Part shown: positions 51,235 to 59,998 of the stretch, in pieces
How positions within the stretch are numbered: the stretch's first letter is position 1
Layout: each line of letters starts with the position of its first letter
Source of the DNA: Streptomyces sp. M92
Lineage (GTDB): Bacteria > Actinomycetota > Actinomycetes > Streptomycetales > Streptomycetaceae
Assembly (NCBI RefSeq): GCF_028473745.1
Contig: NZ_CP101137.1
Coordinates: forward strand, 1,116,001-1,180,000
Reading direction: 5' to 3'
DNA length: 64,000 nt
Notes under the pieces: generated by a model
Told to the model about the DNA's origin: nothing
Database searches by the model: none
What the model saw: the letters and a program-made list of their open reading frames with translations, nothing else
Translations under genes and position numbers: made by a program

Positions 51235-51369
51235 GCTGATCGGGCCGACCGGGGTCCACACGAACCGACCGGGGCCCGCACGAACCGACCGGCCGGGAAC
51301 CCGCCCGGTGCGGGCGGTCCCGGCCGCCACGCCGTCGCCGACGGCATCGCCGCCGGCGACGACGCGGGC

Positions 51370-52227
51370 TCAGGCCCCCTTGAGCTCCTGCCGCTGCCGC
51401 CCGAGCCCCTCGACCTCCAGCTCCACCACATCCCCCGCCCGCAGATACGGCTTCGGCTCGGGCTGTCCCATCGCCACCCCCGCCGGCGTCCCGGTGTTGA
51501 TGACGTCACCGGGGCGCAGCACCATGAACTGGCTGACGTACCGCACGACCTCCCCCACCGGGAAGATCTGGTCCGCCGTCGTCCCGTCCTGCTTCAGCTC
51601 CCCGTTCACCCACAGCCGCAACGGCAGCCGCTGCGGGTCGGGCACCTCGTCGGCGGTGACCAGCCACGGGCCCAGCGGGTTGAACGTCTCGCAGTTCTTC
51701 CCCTTGTCCCAGGTCCCGCCCCGCTCGATCTGGAACTCCCGCTCGGACACGTCGTGCGAGACGGCGTACCCGGCGACGCAGGCGAGCCCCTCCTCGGCCG
51801 ACCCCAGGTAGCGGGCCGTACGTCCGATCACGACCGCCAGCTCCACCTCCCAGTCGGTCTTGACAGAGCCGCGCGGCACGAGCACGGTGTCGTCCGGCCC
51901 GACCACGGTGTCCGGCGCCTTGAAGAAGACGACGGGCTCGGCGGGCGGCTCGGCCCCGGTCTCCCGGGCGTGATCGTGGTAGTTGAGCCCGATGCACACG
52001 ATCTTCCCGATACGCCCCACGGGCGGGCCGACGCGCAGCCCGGTCGCGTCCAGAGCGGGCAGCTCACCGGCCGCGGCCGCGGACCGTACCCGCTCCAGCG
52101 CGGCATCGTCGGCGAGCAGTGCCCCGTCGACGTCCGTCACCACGCCCGACAGGTCTCGCAGGGTTCCGTCGGCGTCGAGCAGCGCGGGCCGCTCGGACCC
52201 CGACGTACCGACTCGCAACAGCTTCAT
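51370..52227 (-). CDS. Fumarylacetoacetate-hydrolase-family enzyme
   Basis: A 285-residue FAH-superfamily protein: GKIVCIGLNYHDHARETG (the conserved YxxHxxE-like site), EPVVFFKAPDTVVGPDD, DWEVELAVVIGRTARYL with metal-binding Glu residues, and PGDVINTGTPAGVAMGQPEPKPYLRAGD. Members act as acylpyruvate hydrolases or oxaloacetate decarboxylases/tautomerases. ATG 52227 has GAGGAG eight bases upstream. It is monocistronic, and a candidate GntR-type inverted repeat lies about 75-95 bases upstream. No aromatic pathway genes are adjacent, so the substrate is open. Confidence 0.88.
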   Translation of the reverse strand: MKLLRVGTSGSERPALLDADGTLRDLSGVVTDVDGALLADDAALERVRSAAAAGELPALDATGLRVGPPVGRIGKIVCIGLNYHDHARETGAEPPAEPVVFFKAPDTVVGPDDTVLVPRGSVKTDWEVELAVVIGRTARYLGSAEEGLACVAGYAVSHDVSEREFQIERGGTWDKGKNCETFNPLGPWLVTADEVPDPQRLPLRLWVNGELKQDGTTADQIFPVGEVVRYVSQFMVLRPGDVINTGTPAGVAMGQPEPKPYLRAGDVVELEVEGLGRQRQELKGA

Positions 52228-52302
52228 GTACCCAACTCCTCGATCGCGGGCCGGCCCGCCCGATGAGTGCGACCTGGGTGCGGCAGTGACGCGACGACCA
52301 TC

Positions 52303-52322
52303 GGAGGACTGTTCGATCCTCC
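52303..52322 (-). promoter_or_regulatory. Candidate operator upstream of the FAH-family gene
   Basis: GGAGGA (52303-52308) and TCCTCC (52317-52322) form inverted arms around 8 bases; on the minus strand the motif reads GGAGGATCGAACAGTCCTCC. It resembles the spaced palindromes of FadR-type GntR regulators. Confidence 0.4.
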
Positions 52323-52395
52323 AAGGTCCCGTTCCACTCCGCAATACCCCGTTCACGTACTGGACCGTAGCCACTCCCCGGTGGGCGCGCCGCGC

Positions 52396-53112
52396 TCAGC
52401 GGTAGAGCACGGCCCGCTCGACGGCGCTCCACGTCGTACTGGTGACCACGTACAGCGCGGCGGCCAGCGGTACGACGGCCACGGTGACGAGCGTGAAGAA
52501 GGACATGAACGGCATGACCTTGGTGACCGCGCCGAGCCCAGGCACCGGCTCGCCGTCACCGGCCGGCGGCAGCACCGGCCGGTCGGCCATCGTCCGCTTG
52601 GTGAGCCGGTAACCGAACGCGGAGACGCCCGCGACCACGGCGAACAGCACCACGTACACGGCCCCGGCGCCGCCGAGCACCCCGCCGTCGCCGAGCGCGT
52701 CCGCCCACCGCCCGCCGAGCGGGGCGGCGAGGAGCCGGTGCGAGAGCAGTTCGTTGGCCTGTCCACCGATCGTGGAGCTGGAGAAGAGGTGGTAGAGCAA
52801 GAAGAAGGCCGGAATCTGGCACAGACTCGGCAGGCACCCCGACAGCGGCGACACCTTCTCCTCGGCGTGCAGTTCGAGCACGGCCCGCTGGAGCTTCTCC
52901 GGGTCCTTCGCATGCTTGCGACGCAGCTCGGCGACCCTCGGCTGGAGCGCGGTGCGCGCCTTCTGCCCGCGCGCGGCGGCCCGGGACAGCGGGTGGACGA
53001 GGAGCCGTACGAGGGCGGTGAACAGGACGATGGCGGCGGCCGCGGCGGACGCGCCGAACAGCGGCTGGAGCAGGTCGGCGAGGCGCTCGACCAGGCTGGC
53101 GAAAACGGACAT
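52396..53112 (-). CDS. YidC/Oxa1-family membrane insertase (second-paralogue type)
   Basis: A 238-residue insertase with the Oxa1 core: four to five membrane segments and a cytosolic basic loop (RAAARGQKARTALQPRVAELRRKHAKDPEKLQ). The conserved PLSGCLPSLCQIPAFFLLYHLF segment and a hydrophilic-groove helix VLFTALVRLLVHPL are visible. Streptomyces normally carry a housekeeping yidC near rpmH/rnpA; this one, standing alone with a small DUF6412-like gene upstream, is the extra paralogue. ATG 53112 has GGAGG about 11 bases upstream. Confidence 0.85.
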   Translation of the reverse strand: MSVFASLVERLADLLQPLFGASAAAAAIVLFTALVRLLVHPLSRAAARGQKARTALQPRVAELRRKHAKDPEKLQRAVLELHAEEKVSPLSGCLPSLCQIPAFFLLYHLFSSSTIGGQANELLSHRLLAAPLGGRWADALGDGGVLGGAGAVYVVLFAVVAGVSAFGYRLTKRTMADRPVLPPAGDGEPVPGLGAVTKVMPFMSFFTLVTVAVVPLAAALYVVTSTTWSAVERAVLYR

Positions 53113-53223
53113 GGGTGGGTGAGCCCTCCGGGGGTCTCGTCGTGCCGGGGTGAGGTGGAACGGCGGCATGACGACACGACCCGCGCGGGGAAAGTGCCCT
53201 GGATGAGGGGAAGTGCAAGTGCC

Positions 53224-53544
53224 CTACGCGGCGGTCGCCGGGAGGGCGTGTCCGGGTGCCCGGGGCCGGCGGCGGCCGGGGGCGTCGGGATCGCGTTGGG
53301 GCAGGAAGGCCGTACGCAGGTCCCGGTCCCTGATGGCCGTGCGCACCCGGGTGCGTGGCACGGCGGGCGCGCAGCGCGCGGCGATGACGGCGCAGACGGC
53401 GAGCGCGGAACCGACGGCGGCGGTCGCGGCGAGCGCGACGGCGGCGGAGAGGCTGCCGAGGTCGACGGCGGCGACGGGCAGGACCACGAGGAGCAGCACG
53501 AGCGCCGCACGGGACACCCGGACCACGGTCCGTCCCCGGCTCAT
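53224..53544 (-). CDS. Small membrane protein upstream of yidC (DUF6412-like)
   Basis: A 106-residue protein from ATG 53544 (GGAGGGG six bases upstream). Two membrane segments (VSRAALVLLLVVLPVAAVDL and ALAATAAVGSALAVCAVIAA) are joined by a short loop, followed by a basic, Arg/Pro-rich cytosolic tail (RTRVRTAIRDRDLRTAFLPQRDPDAPGRRRPR). This matches the small protein often found next to the second YidC paralogue in Streptomyces. It may assist insertion, but that is only contextual. The gap to yidC is 111 bases. Confidence 0.78.
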   Translation of the reverse strand: MSRGRTVVRVSRAALVLLLVVLPVAAVDLGSLSAAVALAATAAVGSALAVCAVIAARCAPAVPRTRVRTAIRDRDLRTAFLPQRDPDAPGRRRPRAPGHALPATAA

Positions 53545-53704
53545 CCGCACCCCTCCCCTCGGCTCACTCCCACACATACGTTTGCCCCAGTTATACAGGA
53601 GCCGTACGCGGGCCGGTATCGCCCCCGGAGCCCGACCGCACATCCCCGGCCCCTGCCCCCGGGGCCCCTCACCCTCGACACCTCACGGCAGTACGGTGTC
53701 CTCC

Positions 53705-54736
53705 ATGCGCCCCGACACGCCCGCCGAAAACGTCGACCACGCCGCCGAGGCGGCACGCCTGGAACGGACCGCCGGCCTCTACCCCGAGGACGCCGAGGCC
53801 CTGCTCCTGCGCGCCGCGGCCCACCTGGAGCTGTCCGGCGACCGCCCCGCCGCGAGCAAGCTCTACGACCGCCTGCTCGCCTCCGGCGCCGCCCCCTTGG
53901 AGAACCCGTCCCTGGTCCGCGCCCTGAAGGCGTCGAACCTGTGGGAGTACGGCCACGAGGCGGAGGCCCGGGCCATCATCGACGGCGTCCGCACGGCGTC
54001 GCCGCGCGACCCGGCCCCCTGGGTGATCGCTGCGGAGTCCCTGGAGGCGCACGACGAGCTGGAGGCGGCGCACGAGACGTTCACGGAGGGCGCCCGCCTC
54101 CTCCTGACGGACGTCCCGGAACCGCCGTACTCCACCCACCCCCTCCTCTACGGCCGCCACCGCGTCCGCAGGATGCTGGGCCTGGCCCACGACGAGTGGG
54201 ACACCCTGGCCGACACCCTGCACACCATGCCGGTCTCCCTGGACGAGCTGCACGACCCGAAGCGCGTCTGGTCCCTGGGCTCGGACAACCCGGCCGACCT
54301 GGAGGCGGAGATCTCCCGGCTCCGTGCCGAACTGGGCGCCTACCGCGAGGCCCTCTCCCGCCCCTTCCCGGTGGCCATGCTCCACTGGCCGGCCGACGAG
54401 CTGACGGAACTCCTGGACGCGTACCCGTCCCTCTCCGCCGAGTACCCCTCCTACGACGACCACCTGGCGGCGACGGAGACGGCCCTGCGCGAACTGGCTT
54501 CCTCCGGCACCCCCAACCTGGGCGTGGTCCGCGGCACGGTTCCCTCCTACGAGGCCTTCGCCGCCTCGGAGGGCACCTCACCGGCCGACGCGGCCCTCCT
54601 CCCCCAGTACGCGACGACACTGGCGGCCCGGGGCCGCGCGGTGGCGTGGCCGCCGCAGCGGGGCGCGGCCTGCTGGTGCGGCTCGGAACGCCCGTACGCG
54701 ACATGCCACGGAGAGAACACCCGCACGGACCGATGA
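53705..54736 (+). CDS. TPR-like protein with C-terminal SEC-C zinc motif
   Basis: A 343-residue protein. The N-terminal third holds TPR-like helical repeats (ERTAGLYPEDAEALLLRAAAHLELSGDRPAASKLYDRLLASG; then ASNLWEYGHEAEARAIIDGVRTASP). A middle helical region follows, and it ends with a SEC-C zinc-binding motif CWCGSERPYATCHG, as at the C-termini of SecA and various stress proteins. The start at ATG 53705 lacks a Shine-Dalgarno sequence; transcription may begin close to it. It is monocistronic and divergent from the YidC pair. The role is unknown; SEC-C modules often bind ribosomes or partner proteins. Confidence 0.8.
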   Translation: MRPDTPAENVDHAAEAARLERTAGLYPEDAEALLLRAAAHLELSGDRPAASKLYDRLLASGAAPLENPSLVRALKASNLWEYGHEAEARAIIDGVRTASPRDPAPWVIAAESLEAHDELEAAHETFTEGARLLLTDVPEPPYSTHPLLYGRHRVRRMLGLAHDEWDTLADTLHTMPVSLDELHDPKRVWSLGSDNPADLEAEISRLRAELGAYREALSRPFPVAMLHWPADELTELLDAYPSLSAEYPSYDDHLAATETALRELASSGTPNLGVVRGTVPSYEAFAASEGTSPADAALLPQYATTLAARGRAVAWPPQRGAACWCGSERPYATCHGENTRTDR

Positions 54737-54838
54737 GAACCGGCGCCGCCGGACGTCTACAGGTGCGAAAGCGATAAGCGGACCGCGGGGCACGACCGCC
54801 CGCCCCGCCCCGCCCGACTGCCCCAGGGAGACGGACCC

Positions 54839-55294
54839 ATGAGCACCGACCAGACCACCACCCCGGCCGACGGCTTCTCCTACACCCTGACCCGCACCCT
54901 CGACGCCTCCCCGGCCCGGGTCTGGCAGGCCTGGACCACCCCCGACCAGTACGCCCAGTGGGCCCACGCCGTCCCCGGCTCCGTCGAACTCGACGTCCGC
55001 CCCGGCGGCGCCTGGAAGGCCACGATGCAGACCCCCGACGGCGCCGAGTTCCCCCTGACCGGCTCGTACGTGGAGGTGGCCCACCACAGCCGCCTCACCC
55101 TCGGCATGGACATCCCCGGCCGCCCCGACCCCACCCTGATGACCATGGAACTCACGGAACAGGGCCCCCGCAACACGGTGATCGTCCTCAGCCAGACCTG
55201 CGAGACGCAGGAGGAGCGGGACATGGCGGAGCAGGGGAGCGGGATGCTGCTGGACGGGCTGGAGGGGTTCCTGGCGGGCGGGGGGCGGGCCTGA
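54839..55294 (+). CDS. AHSA1/SRPBCC-type ligand-binding protein
   Basis: A 151-residue START/SRPBCC-fold protein with FSYTLTRTLDASPARVWQAWTTPDQYAQWAH and DVRPGGAWKATMQTPDG, as in AHSA1-like proteins. They bind small hydrophobic ligands or act as Hsp90 activators in eukaryotes; bacterial members often respond to environmental chemicals. ATG 54839 has GGGAG eleven bases upstream. It is short and monocistronic, and ends at a convergent inverted repeat. Confidence 0.85.
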   Translation: MSTDQTTTPADGFSYTLTRTLDASPARVWQAWTTPDQYAQWAHAVPGSVELDVRPGGAWKATMQTPDGAEFPLTGSYVEVAHHSRLTLGMDIPGRPDPTLMTMELTEQGPRNTVIVLSQTCETQEERDMAEQGSGMLLDGLEGFLAGGGRA

Positions 55295-55343
55295 GCACCG
55301 TTCCCGATCCGCGCCTGCCGACGGGACACCGTCCTCACGCGGC

Positions 55344-55370
55344 GTGAACACTCCCCGGCGAAGTGTTCAC
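55344..55370. terminator. Inverted repeat between convergent SRPBCC and arr genes
   Basis: GTGAACACT (55344-55352) and AGTGTTCAC (55362-55370) form perfect arms over 9 bases, flanked by GC-rich sequence. The position between convergent stops suggests a shared terminator, but a protein-binding site is possible. Confidence 0.6.
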
Positions 55371-55420
55371 CCCGCGCTCGTATGAGCAGCCCACACAGCC
55401 CCGAGGCCGGCTCAGGCAGG

Positions 55421-55831
55421 TCAGTTGACGATTTCGGCCCGACCTTCCTGCTGCATCGCGGCCAGCCGGTCCCGCCACATCTGGAGGGCTTCGGGGGTCT
55501 GTCGCGTCCAGTCGGTGACCTCACCGACGATCCGGAGCGGCTCCCTGCTGCGGTAGGAGCGGGTGGGGTTTCCGGGGAACTTCTTGTCGGTGACATTCGG
55601 ATCGTCCTCGAACTGCCCGGTCGGCTCGACGACATACACGCGCGGTTCCCCTTCACCGGCGGCAAGCCCGGCGGCAAGCCCGGCGCCGTCGCGCAACGCG
55701 GTGAAGTAGATGTGGTTCATCACGATCTCGGGCCGGTAGTTCGAGGGGAAACCGGCGGTGAGGTGATCTCCCACCCGCAGATCGGCCTTTGTACCGTGGA
55801 AGAACGGTCCTTCGTCCAACACCTCGTCCAT
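55421..55831 (-). CDS. arr: Rifamycin ADP-ribosyltransferase
   Basis: A 136-residue Arr enzyme, full length for the family. Diagnostic stretches are GPFFHGTKADLRVGDHLTAGFPSNYRPEIVMNHIYFTAL, EGEPRVYVVEPTGQFEDDPNVTDKKFPGNPTRSYRSREPLRIVGEV. The N-terminal HGTK carries a catalytic His, with the later Tyr and Asp of the NAD-binding pocket. It transfers ADP-ribose from NAD+ to rifamycins and so inactivates them. A short duplicated LAAGLAAGEG segment is present. It marks the start of an accessory-looking stretch to the window end, and there is no transposase nearby. Confidence 0.92.
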   Translation of the reverse strand: MDEVLDEGPFFHGTKADLRVGDHLTAGFPSNYRPEIVMNHIYFTALRDGAGLAAGLAAGEGEPRVYVVEPTGQFEDDPNVTDKKFPGNPTRSYRSREPLRIVGEVTDWTRQTPEALQMWRDRLAAMQQEGRAEIVN

Positions 55832-55956
55832 TGCGGGAGGTTAGCAAGCGAGGCCGACTTAATGGCGAGCCATCACAAAGACGGGCACTCCGCCTCCGTG
55901 TCAGTGGAGCCTGCTACAACTGCTTCCACATCGACGTGGTGGTGAGAGGGGTCGGG

Positions 55957-58900
55957 GTGGAACAGTCAGGGAGCCGGGAGCAACCGGTCGCGGGGGTCTA
56001 CGAGCAGCTGATCACGGACCGTGTACACGGTGAGCTGGAGCGCCTTGAGGCCGCAGGTTGGAAGGCCATCGACGCCCAGGTCGGTGCAGAATCGTCACCC
56101 CATGTGCTGGCCCGCCATGTCGGCGACATAGTGGCCCGTTACCTCAACCAGCTCCGGCCCGAGGATCGAGTTCCCTTCGCGAACCGCGTGCTCGAGTCCC
56201 TGGCAGCCGATGTCGATGGGCAGACCGGTGCAGAGTCCGTCAGCGCGATCGTCGAGGGACCCCGTCAGTTGCTGGCGTTGGCGGAGCAAGAGGCACCGGG
56301 CGCCTACGCCATTCGTCCGCTCACCCCCCTCTCCGAAACATCGCTTCTCACCAACTCGCCCGAAGACCTCAATCTGGGTGCGGAGCTGCGGGCCGAGTTG
56401 GCCACGGCGGATCGAATCGATCTGCTCTGTGCTTTCGTGAAGTGGTACGGCATCCGTGTGCTGGAGGACTCACTCCTCGCAGCGAAGGAGCGGGGCATTC
56501 CGATCCGGATCATCACCACGACCTACATGGGCGCCACGGACCGCCGCGCACTCGACCGGCTTGTGCGTGAATTCGGCGCCACCGTCAAGGTGAACTACGA
56601 GACCCGGTCGACGCGACTGCACGCCAAGGCATGGCTCTTTCGGCGCAGGACGGGTTTCGACACGGCTTACGTCGGCAGCTCGAATCTCTCCCGTGCAGCG
56701 CTGCTCGACGGCCTGGAGTGGAACGTACGTCTGTCGTCGGTGGCCACACCGGCGGTGATGGACAAGTTCGAGGCCACCTTCGACGCGTACTGGAACGACG
56801 TTGCGTTCGAGACATACGACCCGGATACCGACCGGGATCGCTTGGACGCAGCCCTCTCCCAGGCGGGTGGAACGGCGCCGAGCACCGACTTCGAGATCAA
56901 GCTCTCCGGTCTTCAGGTGCGCCCCTTCCCTCATCAGCGCGACATGCTGGAGCGTCTGAGCGCGGAGCGCGAGATCCGGGGGCGGCATCACAACCTGCTG
57001 GTCGCGGCCACCGGTACCGGGAAGACCGTGATGGCCGCCCTCGACTACCGCGAGTTGAGCAAACAGGCGACCTCCGGTCGCCCCAGGCTGCTGTTCGTGG
57101 CGCATCGCAAGGAGATCCTCAAGCAGTCCTTGCGTACGTACCGCGAAGTGCTGGTCGACGCCTCATTCGGCGAATTGCTGCATGGCGGCGCCGATCCACA
57201 GGATTGGGACCACGTCTTCGCCAGCGTCCAATCACTCAACGTCCAGAGGCTGGAGCAACTGGCACCGGACCACTTCGACGTCATCGTCATCGACGAGTTC
57301 CACCACGCCACGGCCAGTACGTACCGACGGGTGATCGAGCACTTCGCGCCGAAGGAGTTGCTGGGGCTCACCGCCACCCCCGAGCGGATGGACGGGCGCA
57401 ATGTTCAGGACGAGTTCTTCGATGGACGCATCGCCGCCGAAATGCGGCTCTGGGAAGCCCTTGAGAACGACCTTCTATCTCCCTTCCACTACTTCGGCAT
57501 CCCCGACGGAACCGACCTGACGACTCTCACCTGGCAGAAGGGTTCATACGCCGAACAGGAGCTCGGCAACCTCCTGACGGGCAACGACGCGCGAGCCCGC
57601 ATCATCGTCAAGCAGGTCAGGGACAAGATCTCCGACCCCGGCGCCATGCGCGCGCTCGGTTTTTGCGTCACCAAGGCGCATGCCCACTTCATGGCCGACT
57701 ACTTCCGCAAGGCCGGCCTGCGGGCTGCGGCTCTCACCAGCGACTCCTCCGCCGAGGTACGTGCCCGAGCACTCTCCGACCTTGAAGCAGGCGAGCTCCA
57801 GGTCATCTTCTCGGTGGACTTGTTCAACGAAGGGCTCGACATCCCGGACGTGGACACGCTGCTCTTGCTGCGCCCCACCAACAGCGCCACCGTCTTCCTC
57901 CAGCAACTGGGGAGAGGCCTACGACGTACCGACAGCAAGCCGGTGCTCACCGTCCTCGACTTCATCGGACAGCATCGCGCGGAGTTCCGCTTCGAGGAGC
58001 AGTTCCGGGCCATGACCAACCTGTCGCGCAATCGGCTGGTGGAACACATCGAACGCGGCTTCCCTCAGCTCCCTTCCGGCTGCCAGATCATTCTGGAGGG
58101 CAAGGCGAAGAAGCTGGTCCTCGACAACATCAGGACCCAGTTGACCGCCACCGTGACGACGCTGGTGAAGGAGGTCAAGGAGTACAGCACTCCCCTCCTC
58201 GCCGACTACCTCCGCGAAAGCCGTCGGGAGATCAAGGAGCTGTACAAGAGCAGCAACTCCTGGACCTCCATCCTGCGCCGCGCCAGCCTGATCACCGAAC
58301 CGGCTCCGCCGGGCGAGGAGCCGCTACTCAAGCGGGTCCACGCCTTCCTGCACGTGGACGACCCGGGTCGCGTGCGGGCATACCTGAAACTACTGGCTGA
58401 CGACGCTCCCCCGTACGAGACACTCGACCAGACCGACCAGGCGTACGCCCGCATGTTGTTCTTCAACCTTTGGGACGACGCGGGCGGCTTCACCAGTTTC
58501 GCGGAGGGCCTCGCCGCACTGCGCCCGCAGCGGGCTCTGCGCGATGAACTCCGACAGGTCCTGTCGTACGTCATCGATAAGGCCGACCATGTACCGATCC
58601 CGCTGACCGGCAACCTCGGAGCGACACCGCTGAAGGTACACAGCTCGTACAACCGATCGGAGATCCTGGCAGCCTTGGGAATCGCCCGCTTCGGAGGGCG
58701 GATGCCGAGGTCCTTCAGCCAGGGTGTGACGTGGGCCGAGGAGTTCCAGACGGACGCGCTATTGGTCACACTTGAGAAGGACGAGAAGGACTTCTCACCC
58801 ACCGTCCGCTACAAGGACTACGCGCTGAGCCCGAACCTCTTCCACTGGGAATCCCAGAACTCGACCTCCCCCGGCTCCCCCACGGGCACGCGCTATCAGC

Positions 58901-59106
58901 AGCACGAGCGGCGTGGCAGCCATGTCTTGCTGTTCGTGCGCCGTTACGCCGACACGGACACGGGCAAGCGCCAGCCGTGGATGCTCCTGGGCCCGGCGAC
59001 CTACGTGGAGCACACCGGCAGCAAGCCGATGGCCATCACCTGGCAACTGAAGCACCCGCTCCCGGCCGACGTGTGGACGTACTCGGCGGCGATCCAGGCG
59101 AGTTGA
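55957..59106 (+). CDS. PLD-nuclease / SF2 helicase / DUF3427 fusion protein
   Basis: A 1049-residue protein from GTG 55957 (AGAGGG six bases upstream). The N-terminal phospholipase-D-like half (about 130-290) shows one HxK motif (LHAKAWLF, 222-224, no D at the usual place) and GSSNLS (240-245). The SF2 helicase has Walker A ATGTGKT (351-357), DEFHH (446-450), TATPERMDG and motif VI QQLGRGLRR (about 649-657). The final 150 residues form a DUF3427-type domain. Such fusions occur in prokaryotic defence islands and near restriction systems. It stands alone here, with no obvious partner gene; ordinary DNA repair is the alternative. Confidence 0.87.
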   Translation: MEQSGSREQPVAGVYEQLITDRVHGELERLEAAGWKAIDAQVGAESSPHVLARHVGDIVARYLNQLRPEDRVPFANRVLESLAADVDGQTGAESVSAIVEGPRQLLALAEQEAPGAYAIRPLTPLSETSLLTNSPEDLNLGAELRAELATADRIDLLCAFVKWYGIRVLEDSLLAAKERGIPIRIITTTYMGATDRRALDRLVREFGATVKVNYETRSTRLHAKAWLFRRRTGFDTAYVGSSNLSRAALLDGLEWNVRLSSVATPAVMDKFEATFDAYWNDVAFETYDPDTDRDRLDAALSQAGGTAPSTDFEIKLSGLQVRPFPHQRDMLERLSAEREIRGRHHNLLVAATGTGKTVMAALDYRELSKQATSGRPRLLFVAHRKEILKQSLRTYREVLVDASFGELLHGGADPQDWDHVFASVQSLNVQRLEQLAPDHFDVIVIDEFHHATASTYRRVIEHFAPKELLGLTATPERMDGRNVQDEFFDGRIAAEMRLWEALENDLLSPFHYFGIPDGTDLTTLTWQKGSYAEQELGNLLTGNDARARIIVKQVRDKISDPGAMRALGFCVTKAHAHFMADYFRKAGLRAAALTSDSSAEVRARALSDLEAGELQVIFSVDLFNEGLDIPDVDTLLLLRPTNSATVFLQQLGRGLRRTDSKPVLTVLDFIGQHRAEFRFEEQFRAMTNLSRNRLVEHIERGFPQLPSGCQIILEGKAKKLVLDNIRTQLTATVTTLVKEVKEYSTPLLADYLRESRREIKELYKSSNSWTSILRRASLITEPAPPGEEPLLKRVHAFLHVDDPGRVRAYLKLLADDAPPYETLDQTDQAYARMLFFNLWDDAGGFTSFAEGLAALRPQRALRDELRQVLSYVIDKADHVPIPLTGNLGATPLKVHSSYNRSEILAALGIARFGGRMPRSFSQGVTWAEEFQTDALLVTLEKDEKDFSPTVRYKDYALSPNLFHWESQNSTSPGSPTGTRYQQHERRGSHVLLFVRRYADTDTGKRQPWMLLGPATYVEHTGSKPMAITWQLKHPLPADVWTYSAAIQAS

Positions 59107-59136
59107 TCCCAACACGTCGGCCAGGGCGCGAACGGC

Positions 59137-59799
59137 TCAGGGCAGTCGTGCTTCGCACTCCGCTTCGAAATGCGACTGCGCCCGGTCAAGCGCGTCGTCG
59201 ACGTCCAGTCCTTGCGCTCGGAACCAGTAGAGGAGGTCGGTGATGGCGTTGATCGCGGCCTCCTCCGCCACCGCTGCCGACAGTCGACTGTGACCAACCG
59301 ACTGCCTCGGCGGTTCCGTGCCGCCGTACAGAGTCAGCACGTCTGCGGCACGGGCCAGTCGCGGCATCGGCAGGTGTTGCCGCTCGGTCCACGTGACGTC
59401 GATACGGAACTCGCACCAGGTCACCTTGCGATCACCGGCCAGCTCCACACCCCAACGATCACTCATGGCGTCGACCAGCGTCATCCCCCGGCCGTCCTCC
59501 GCTTCGATGCTCGCGCACGTGAGCGTCGGAAGCGCGCGAGCATCGGGGTCGTGAACCTCGATGCGCAGGTGAGAGCCGCCGAGTGAGGCGACGAGGGTGG
59601 ACGGCGTCTCCGGTCCGACGTGCTTGACGACGTTGGTGACGAGTTCACCGGCGCAAACCTCGGCGGCGTCGGCCAGCTCGCGCAACCCCCAGTACTCGAG
59701 GTGGATGCGCAAGGCGCGCCGAAGAGCTCCCACCTGGTCTGCCGTAGCCAGAAACGGCAGCCTCCACGGCTGCGTCAGCCTCCATAGAGAGTCATTCAT
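59137..59799 (-). CDS. HATPase_c-domain regulatory protein (anti-sigma-factor-like kinase)
   Basis: A 220-residue protein whose first 140 residues form a GHKL ATPase domain: AEVCAGELVTNVVKHVGPETPSTLVASL (N box) and EDGRGMTLVDAMSDRWGVEL (G boxes). The remainder is a helical extension. This is the RsbW/SpoIIAB-like group, very common in Streptomyces and often paired with XRE/DUF397 genes. ATG 59799 has GGGGAG nine bases upstream. It is divergent from an XRE regulator across 199 bases, and the three together resemble whiJ- or abaA-like regulatory modules. Confidence 0.85.
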   Translation of the reverse strand: MNDSLWRLTQPWRLPFLATADQVGALRRALRIHLEYWGLRELADAAEVCAGELVTNVVKHVGPETPSTLVASLGGSHLRIEVHDPDARALPTLTCASIEAEDGRGMTLVDAMSDRWGVELAGDRKVTWCEFRIDVTWTERQHLPMPRLARAADVLTLYGGTEPPRQSVGHSRLSAAVAEEAAINAITDLLYWFRAQGLDVDDALDRAQSHFEAECEARLP

Positions 59800-59861
59800 G
59801 TCTTACCCGCTCCCCACTCCCGATAGCCCACTGTGATGTCTACGCGACACACAGTTGCATT

Positions 59862-59884
59862 GAAACTCTCGAAATGGAACTCTC
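59862..59884 (+). promoter_or_regulatory. Direct repeat in the promoter region of the XRE regulator
   Basis: GAAACTCTC (59862-59870) and GGAACTCTC (59876-59884), 14 bases apart start to start, lie in the A/T-richest part of the divergent gap. Tandem heptamer-like sites of this kind suit self-binding by DUF5753 XRE proteins. Confidence 0.4.
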
Positions 59885-59998
59885 ATTGCGAGCTGCCGGG
59901 AGCACTCGATCACAGCCCGCGCCCCCGGCGCACACCGTCTTGCCGCCAGCACCAGCGGAGCACGACGATCTATCGGACCAACGCGAAGGACTGAGACC

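Noticed and set aside
53675..53705. Leaderless promoter before the SEC-C protein
   Set aside because: A -10-like TACGGT lies close to the ATG, but the only -35-like TCGACA is 11 bases away, too near for a normal promoter.
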